A stretch of 47,500 nt of DNA from Chrysomallon squamiferum (lineage: Eukaryota; Mollusca; Gastropoda; Neomphalida; Peltospiridae): positions 768,275 to 815,774 of the forward strand of contig CM022679.1 of assembly GCA_012295275.1 (NCBI GenBank). The letters run 5' to 3'. Each line of letters begins with the position of its first letter. Positions within the stretch are counted from its first letter, which is position 1. Of the stretch, positions 39,845-47,500 are shown in pieces. Under the pieces are notes generated by a model. It was not told the origin of the DNA, ran no database searches, and was given only the letters and a program-made list of their open reading frames with translations. The position numbers and the translations under genes were made by a program.

Positions 39845-40433
39845 ATTATTATGATTATTAATTATTGAACAGGTATGACAGTGCTGATGCCTGTCAGTGG
39901 GCGGTTTCCTGTCTTCATGATTCTGACTGTGTCTTCTCAGGTAAGTTTCACCACATTAATCATTTTTATCTGCAGCAATTATCTCCCTTCAAAAGAATAA
40001 AAAGCAAGTTATTATGAAGGAATTGTTTTTGTTCAGGTTTTTTTTTACCAAGTTGAAAAAAGATCAAAATAATTGTTTATTTTATTTGTGTTATAATTAT
40101 TTTTTAATGAATTATTTGAACCAATATGATAGAGCAAAAAAAAAAAAAAAAAAAATATTTAAACAAAGTCTACCAACCATTTTGTTTAAAAATTTCAAAT
40201 TCCGTCTCATTCACAAGAAGATTTTCTGAAAAATAAACCTGTAGAACGTGTTCTGTATTTTCAACACACATAATCTGGACAAATTAATTTGGTGTTTACA
40301 ACTGATGATCATATTTGAATGAGATATTTACTGTTATTATTTTTTTGATATAATTGTATTTTTCTTCTTTTTTTAATTTTCAGATGCAAGATGTGTTCTT
40401 ATTTGTTTTCATGTGCAGCCAAAATTAATGTAA
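37531..40433 (+). CDS. Unrecognised protein with Ser-rich middle and C-terminal RRM-like domain
   Basis: Coding exons 37531-37707, 38139-38246, 38622-39469, 39873-39940 and 40384-40433 have consistent phases and give 416 residues. A UTR exon boundary (acceptor CATTTCAG) precedes the start by seven bases. The N-terminus is acidic (MEEDTNFVEFWEDVFSDY). An Arg/Gly patch (HRRGRGRAQVLKHR) follows at about 64-77, then a long Ser/Asp/Thr/Lys-rich disordered region with a YKTGQSSS/FKTGQSDS duplication and a basic RSRKKGKKSQQ segment. The C-terminus from about 335 (NVIQIEGLP, VGVEQLCL, RAMRIRYDSADACQWAV) has the beta-alpha-beta pattern of an RRM. RNA binding is inferred. I cannot assign an orthologue. 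Exon 3 of the CDS starts at a TAGCAG tandem acceptor. Confidence 0.75.
39776..39866. repeat. (TTA)n array at the acceptor of the RRM-like gene exon
   Basis: The array ends about 6 bp before the acceptor at 39871-39872 (GAACAG), so the repeat supplies the region upstream of this 3' splice site. Confidence 0.85.
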
Positions 40434-41550
40434 TATCAGATGCTAGTTAAGTAAAAAAATTGAATGTAATATCTAGTGTTTATTCTGTACAATTAAACAG
40501 AGATTAAACGAAGTAGCTATAGCTTGAGGTGTTACCTGAATAAATGTCACATTAAATACCATGAATTATTTTAATCATACTCAAATAATTGTTTCTTCAG
40601 ATATATTAAATGTATTTTACATGAATTAATTATGTGTTACATAAATTAATTGTGTGTTACATAAATTAATTATGTCTTACATAAATGCTTACTATCCTAC
40701 ATAAAAGATTTGTACTTTACATAAAAGAATACCACTGAAACCACTTGGTATAATTTTCTAGTTTACTTAATGTTACAATATTTGTTTATATATGACATTA
40801 ATCTTCTATATCCCCCAAAAAAATGTCTTTTAAAAATTTTGAAATAGCAAAATTTAATAATAAATAAATAAAATATAAATAAAATATAAATAAAATGCGT
40901 GTGTGTATATATGTGTTTACAAGTTCTTATTTCAATTAGTATTTTAATCTGTTATTTTTGTAATGTTTTAAAGTTGTTTTGATAGTTGACACTTTGAAAT
41001 CAAATTTTATTTTATCAAATGTTACCAGAATTGTAAGTGTAGGAGTGTTTATGTTGTTCACCATTTATAGTGTCTCATTACCTTTATATATAAAACTGTC
41101 AGATTAGACAAAGCAAGTTGTTGTGTAATATTCACATGCATATGCTGTGGATGCCAGTGTATATGTATACATGTTATGTTATATATAGAAGGTGAATCTA
41201 ATTGCAGAAGAAGAAAACTTTATGACAATTATATGTGACAGTTATTAACAGTAAAAATGTTCTTATTATGGTTCTTTAATGATTTTATTAGATTTATTAA
41301 AATATTATTTAAAAATGTATCTGTCTGCGGTTATTACTTTTAAAATGTTCTAAATCCATTATCCAATTCCTTCGTTTGTGTGTCCAGGCCTGTGAGAATG
41401 TAATGCAGATATTTAGAAATTTTATTAATTATACACACAGTGGTACCTTGACTTACGAGTTTAATTCAGGAGAAAATGATATTCAATTTTTTTTTTTTTT
41501 AAAAACCCCAAAACCCCAGTCTGATCAATGACTGAAACCAGCTCAAATGG
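40434..41550 (+). other. 3' UTR and flank of the RRM-like gene
   Basis: AT-rich. AATAAA at about 40539 is a candidate polyadenylation signal. A short tandem repeat of about 22 bp (TTACATAAATTAATTATGTG-like, four to five diverged copies) lies at about 40617-40735. Confidence 0.45.
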
Positions 41551-41554
41551 AGAA

Positions 41555-41815
41555 ATATTACTACAGATTTAAAACATTGTCAAATATTACTACAGATTTA
41601 AAACATTGTCAAATATTACTACAGATTTAAAACTCAAATATTACTACAGATTTAAAACACTCAAATATTACTACAGATTTAAAACTCAAATATTACTACA
41701 GTTTTAAAACACTCAAATATTACTACAGATTTAAAACTCAAATATTACTTCAGTTTTAAAAATTGTCAAATATTCAGATTTAAAACATTGTCAAATATTC
41801 AGATTTAAAACATTA
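41555..41815. repeat. About 29-bp minisatellite, roughly ten copies
   Basis: The unit is AAATATTACTACAGATTTAA followed by AACATTGTC, and some copies lack the last bases. Each good unit contains TTACTACAG|AT, which resembles a weak 3' splice site on the plus strand. Confidence 0.85.
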
Positions 41816-43640
<1,825 letters not shown>

Positions 43641-43659
43641 GACGCTGCCCCTGCCCCCG

Positions 43660-43901
43660 GTGTTTACAGATAGTAAGACACAAGAACCAGAGCGCGAGCG
43701 AGTCTCTCCGGTGTCTTTGTGAATAGATGTGAAGTCAACCGTGACCGCTTAAATCGGTGGGCACTGGCTACTCCGCTTCGGCCACAGTCAAGAGTGGGTC
43801 ATTTCTAATAAGCCTACCTGAAATTTTCTTTCTTCATTATTATTTTCTCTCTCGGTGTACTGCATGATAAGGATACAAGATCATTCCTCGGCACAGCCAA
43901 G
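43660..43901 (+). other. Probable first exon of a downstream + strand gene
   Basis: GC- and CpG-richer than its surroundings, it ends in a strong donor, GCCAAG|GTAAGTAAC (exon end 43901). An ATG at 43864-43866 opens a frame to the donor (MIRIQDHSSAQPR), so it may include the start of a protein. A purely 5' UTR exon is equally possible. No partner exon was found before the end of the window. Confidence 0.4.
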
Positions 43902-45980
43902 GTAAGTAACTAAACACTTTTCTTACTTTTATTTGCAGTTCTTGTTAAAATTAAACAAATGAATGAGTTAGAACTATTATTTTTAGAAATCGGTTGTTTT
44001 TCGTAACGTGTAAAACTGGTTTGACTGAACATTACATTCTAACATTCCCCCCTCTGTACCCTGAAATGGCAGCCAGTTAATCCAAATTTTCAGACTTCAG
44101 TCACACTCATGCTTTTATATTATTACAAGTATTAGAAGTAAGATTTCGGATTAACAACCGACTATGCTAAGATCCTGCCTACTTGCTTGTTAGCTTGCAT
44201 TAGCCAATTATATGCGTTATGCGTTATCAGTGTATTCACGAATCCAAATTTCGTCGAAGTATTAAGTTAACACATACAGGTGTGTGAGATAATAATTATT
44301 AACAATAACAATATTTTTTATTTTTTATTTTTTTTAAAACGTGTTTGTTACGTTAAAACCTTGAATTCCCCGAGGCAGTGAAATGTCGCGGGGCCAATCA
44401 ACAGAAACATTAAATTACCTGACGTAAGAAAACATGATTGATAAACACCAAACAAAACAATGTAAGTTAGGCTTCGAAGAAGACGTCTGATTTTACTTTT
44501 CTCAGTTTAACGAGTGAAAGAAAACTTACAAGTTTCAGTTTGTAACGTAGACCACTGTGATATAAATACTGATAAGTTATCTAGTGTGGTGGTGATTTTT
44601 TTTATTTTTTATATATATTTTATGAACATCACTGTTAAATTTTCCTTTTCAGTACTGCTGTATATGATACTAAATAACAGCCAGACAAAGAATAATAATA
44701 ACAAAAGTTTAGTAGTCAAAATATAAACGTTTGGCTTACAGTTTCGACTTTGTATCATACTAAAACAATGAAGCTTCCTGTATTTTAATCTTATATGACA
44801 ATAATGTATTTACCTACATTTTTTGCATCATTATCACGACATAATAGATAATTTTATGTTTATATTTTTGAGATTAACACGGTTTGCTAAATTTACCAGA
44901 TTATCTAGTTGATCAAATAAATTCTATTTTCTGATCCCTCATCCATCCACACGCGGTTATTTTTTTTTAATAACGAAAATAATTTTATAATTATTAAATA
45001 TTTTTATAAAGAAAGTCTGGTAGCTGCTCTGGCTCGGTGAAATTCCCCGTTTTTCTCCTTCATTAATCCACCAAATTCGCGATACTTATTTAATACGTAA
45101 AATCATATTAGATATATGTAGACATTGCTTTACCACCCCTTCATTCCTTCCTCTCCTCCTATCTTTCACTCTTCTTTTTTTCTCACTGTCTCTCTGTGTG
45201 TAAAGGCAAGAAGAATATAGAAATAAAAACAAAAAATGAATTAAAAGAAATTTTACAGATAATAAAGGACAGAGTCGAACTCACTAAAATGTTAAGTATT
45301 TGTTTCAATAAAAACAAAACAAGAAAACTCCCCTCATTTAATTGATACCTCACCCCGTTCTGCTTTGCTCCACCCTTAGTCTTTTTCAAACAATTACTGC
45401 AAAAAAAGAAAACAAGTAAACCTCTTATTAAAGGTAATCTAATAATTCGGTCGACTCAATAGCAATGTCGTCTGATCTGACCCTGGAATATACTGGTTAA
45501 GAAAAGTTATGACGTTCAATTGGCATTACTTAACGTTGTGCTTCTAGCCAAAGAAAAATGGTAGTAGCTGAATATTAGAACGCATGGTTAAACATGATAA
45601 TCAAGCTGTAATCCATTATATATATAGGTCTGTGAAGAATTTTTTTTTTTTTTTTATATAAATTAAGACGTGTTTTTTTTCTTGTGTATAAAGTATGTGA
45701 TTATTTATAACAAGCTAAGCGGGTATTTTAAGTGAAAACGTCTGTCTGTTGACGCTGGCAGTTAAACGTTATCAAGTAGGTAAACGAAGGTGTAACGTAG
45801 AACATCAAGTCAAGATAAGACTAACCGAGTCCACTACTTTTAACTCTTCATATTCCAACAACGACTGCTTCAGCGACGTCTTCACAGAACACACTTAAAA
45901 AAAACCCACATTCATTTTGCTCAGTAGACATCACGTTTAGGAACCATTGAAACCAATTCACTTGTAGACAACACTAATGT
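43902..45980. other. AT-rich sequence, possibly an intron of the gene starting near 43660
   Basis: No coding exon is supported. Mostly A/T runs and short open frames without recognisable motifs. Confidence 0.35.
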
Positions 45981-45987
45981 GAGGTAA

Positions 45988-46575
45988 GCGGCATCAGTTA
46001 GCTTCAAGGCCATGTTTTACGTCAGTAAGCCGCACAGAGCGGCATCAGTTAGCTTCAAGGCTATGTTTTACGTCAGTGTGTCGCACAGAGCGGCATCAGT
46101 TAGCTTCAAGGCTATGTTTTACGTCAGTAAGCCGCACAGAGCGGCATCAGTTAGCTTCAAGGCTATGTTTTACGTCAGTGTGTCGCACAGAGCGGCATCA
46201 GTTAGCTTCAAGGCTATGTTTTACGTCAGTATGCCGCACAGAGCGGCATCAGTTAGCTTCAAGGCTATGTTTTACGTCAGTATGCCGCAGAGCGGCATCA
46301 GTTAGCTTCAAGGCTATGTTTTACGTCAGTAAGCCGCAGAGCGGCATCAGTTAGCTTCAAGGCTATGTTTTACGTCAGTATGCCGCACAGAGCGGCGTCA
46401 GTTAGCTTCAAGGCTATGTTTTACGTCAGTAAACCGCACAGAGCGGCGTCAGTTAGCTTCAAAGCTATGTTTTACGTCAGTATGCCGCACAGAGCGGCGT
46501 CAGTTAGCTTCAAGGCTATGTTTTACGCCAGTGTGCCGCACAGAGCGGCGTCAGTTAGCTTTAAAGCTATGTTGG
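45988..46575. repeat. 51-bp minisatellite, about 11.6 copies
   Basis: Units begin at 45988, 46039, 46090, 46141, 46192, 46243, 46292, 46341, 46392, 46443, 46494 and 46545. Ten spacings are 51 bp or nearly so, and two are 49 bp because CA is lost. Each unit contains GCCGCACAGAGCGGC, a 5-bp stem with a 5-base loop, plus GTTTTACGTCAGT. The copies are very similar, so the array is young. The 51-bp period keeps a frame open (VSFKAMFYVS repeats), but the two 49-bp units break it. Confidence 0.95.
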
Positions 46576-47500
46576 AGCAACCTTTTTATACTGGTTATAG
46601 ATGTGCAATCAGTTACGTAAATTCAACCCATGTATATATTTCAGTACACTTAAATAGGAATACATTCTCGCTGTTCACTGTTGTGTAGCAAGTGGTAGTC
46701 AGTCTATTTTTACACTGCTATCTGAGCTTTGACGGGCAGCGGGGTCAGTCCCGTTCTAGTCTGAATGTACCAAGACAATTGCGTCTGTTTTCTTAAAGAC
46801 ACATCCTGCCATGCATAAACACTGCTTCTTGTGGCTTCTTGTATTCATTATTAAGTGTTAGACAACTGTCTTTATTAAAATATGCCGAAGTGTATTTTAT
46901 TATATATAACAGCCAACATTTTTTTGGTTATTTGTCATAATAAAGTATATGTTACCAGTAACTGATCAGATATTAGTTACCGACACTTTGCTTGTTGTCT
47001 GTAACGTGTGCTGTCTGTATCCATCACTAACTTGTAACCACGTGCGCGTTCTGTCTTTGTAACCGCTGTTAATTTAATACTGTTGCGTTTGTGTTCTGTT
47101 TGATGTTTCTCTGTCAAAATTAACTTTAAATATATATATTCATTCTTAAGTTTATTTTATTTCATTGTTTTGGCTTCTTTTTTTTTTACTCATTTATTTA
47201 CTTAACTAACTTTGTTATTTATTATGATTATTCATATACAATCTTATATATATATATATAAATCATTCACAATGAAAATTCGATTGCATAAGAAAAACAT
47301 TAAAAGGTTAATTTGCTTCTCTCTGTGTCGTAATCATAAACATTACCTGTAGTAGTATTCAGCTGAAAAGATACGTTGTAAACGGAGATTGCGTCAAACG
47401 ATCTATGAATTCGTTTGATGCATGCGAAAGTTACTTGCCTCTATCAGTGTCAGACAATGAAATAAGCAGGCCTAAAATTGTCTTACTGGCCTCAGTGGGA
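46576..47500. other. 3' edge of the window, no gene supported
   Basis: AT-rich with a short (TA)n at about 47245-47260. Nothing else recognised. Confidence 0.4.

Noticed and set aside
46012-46688. Repetitive protein with VSFKAMFYVS repeats
   Set aside because: The frame stays open only because the unit is 51 bp. Two 49-bp units shift it, and no start context, signal peptide or splice partner supports a gene.

Overview
This is a stretch of AT-rich nuclear DNA from an animal. It holds intron-containing genes with GT-AG junctions and long AT-rich introns, and microsatellites are extremely abundant (TTA/AAT, GA/CT, TTTA and CTAT arrays). There are no operons, prokaryotic signals or CRISPR arrays. 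The gene set (HP1BP3-type multi-H15 linker histone, LRMDA, TEFM, COX19) is bilaterian. A mollusc, perhaps a gastropod, would fit the composition and the small secreted peptide gene, but that lineage is an inference and not shown by any single marker.

Layout. Positions 1-9200 hold no gene I can support, only microsatellites, a degenerate GC-richer repeat, a 39-bp tandem array and a 146-bp-arm inverted repeat. An HP1BP3-like gene (+) occupies 9226-14980 in ten coding exons. It has a one-base reading-frame break in exon 7. Positions 15000-22000 hold its 3' flank and AT-rich DNA. An LRMDA-like gene (-) occupies 25652-22011 in seven coding exons. A short secreted-peptide gene (+) lies at 29056-29812, with a TATA box, a noncoding first exon and four coding exons. 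TEFM (-, 33667-31334, four exons) and COX19 (-, 36098-35053, three exons) follow. A gene of unknown function with a C-terminal RRM-like fold (+, 37531-40433) is divergent from COX19. A probable first exon of another + strand gene ends at 43901. A 51-bp minisatellite lies at 45988-46575.

How the genes relate. HP1BP3 acts in chromatin. TEFM and COX19 are nuclear genes for mitochondrial transcription and cytochrome oxidase assembly; both have ETS/GABP-type cores just upstream. LRMDA belongs to the melanosome/lysosome-related organelle pathway, and its start codon is preceded by two perfect TCACGTGA (M-box/CLEAR) sites.

The most unusual structure is a pair of minisatellites, in two unrelated genes (HP1BP3 and LRMDA), whose unit includes the end of an exon together with its 5' splice site. 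The LRMDA array carries about 19 copies of one splice donor. A third, older duplication in HP1BP3 copies a 3' splice site plus the start of an exon. Together they suggest recurrent tandem duplication of splice junctions in this genome. All gene models were built by hand from reading frames and splice phases, without transcript or database support.
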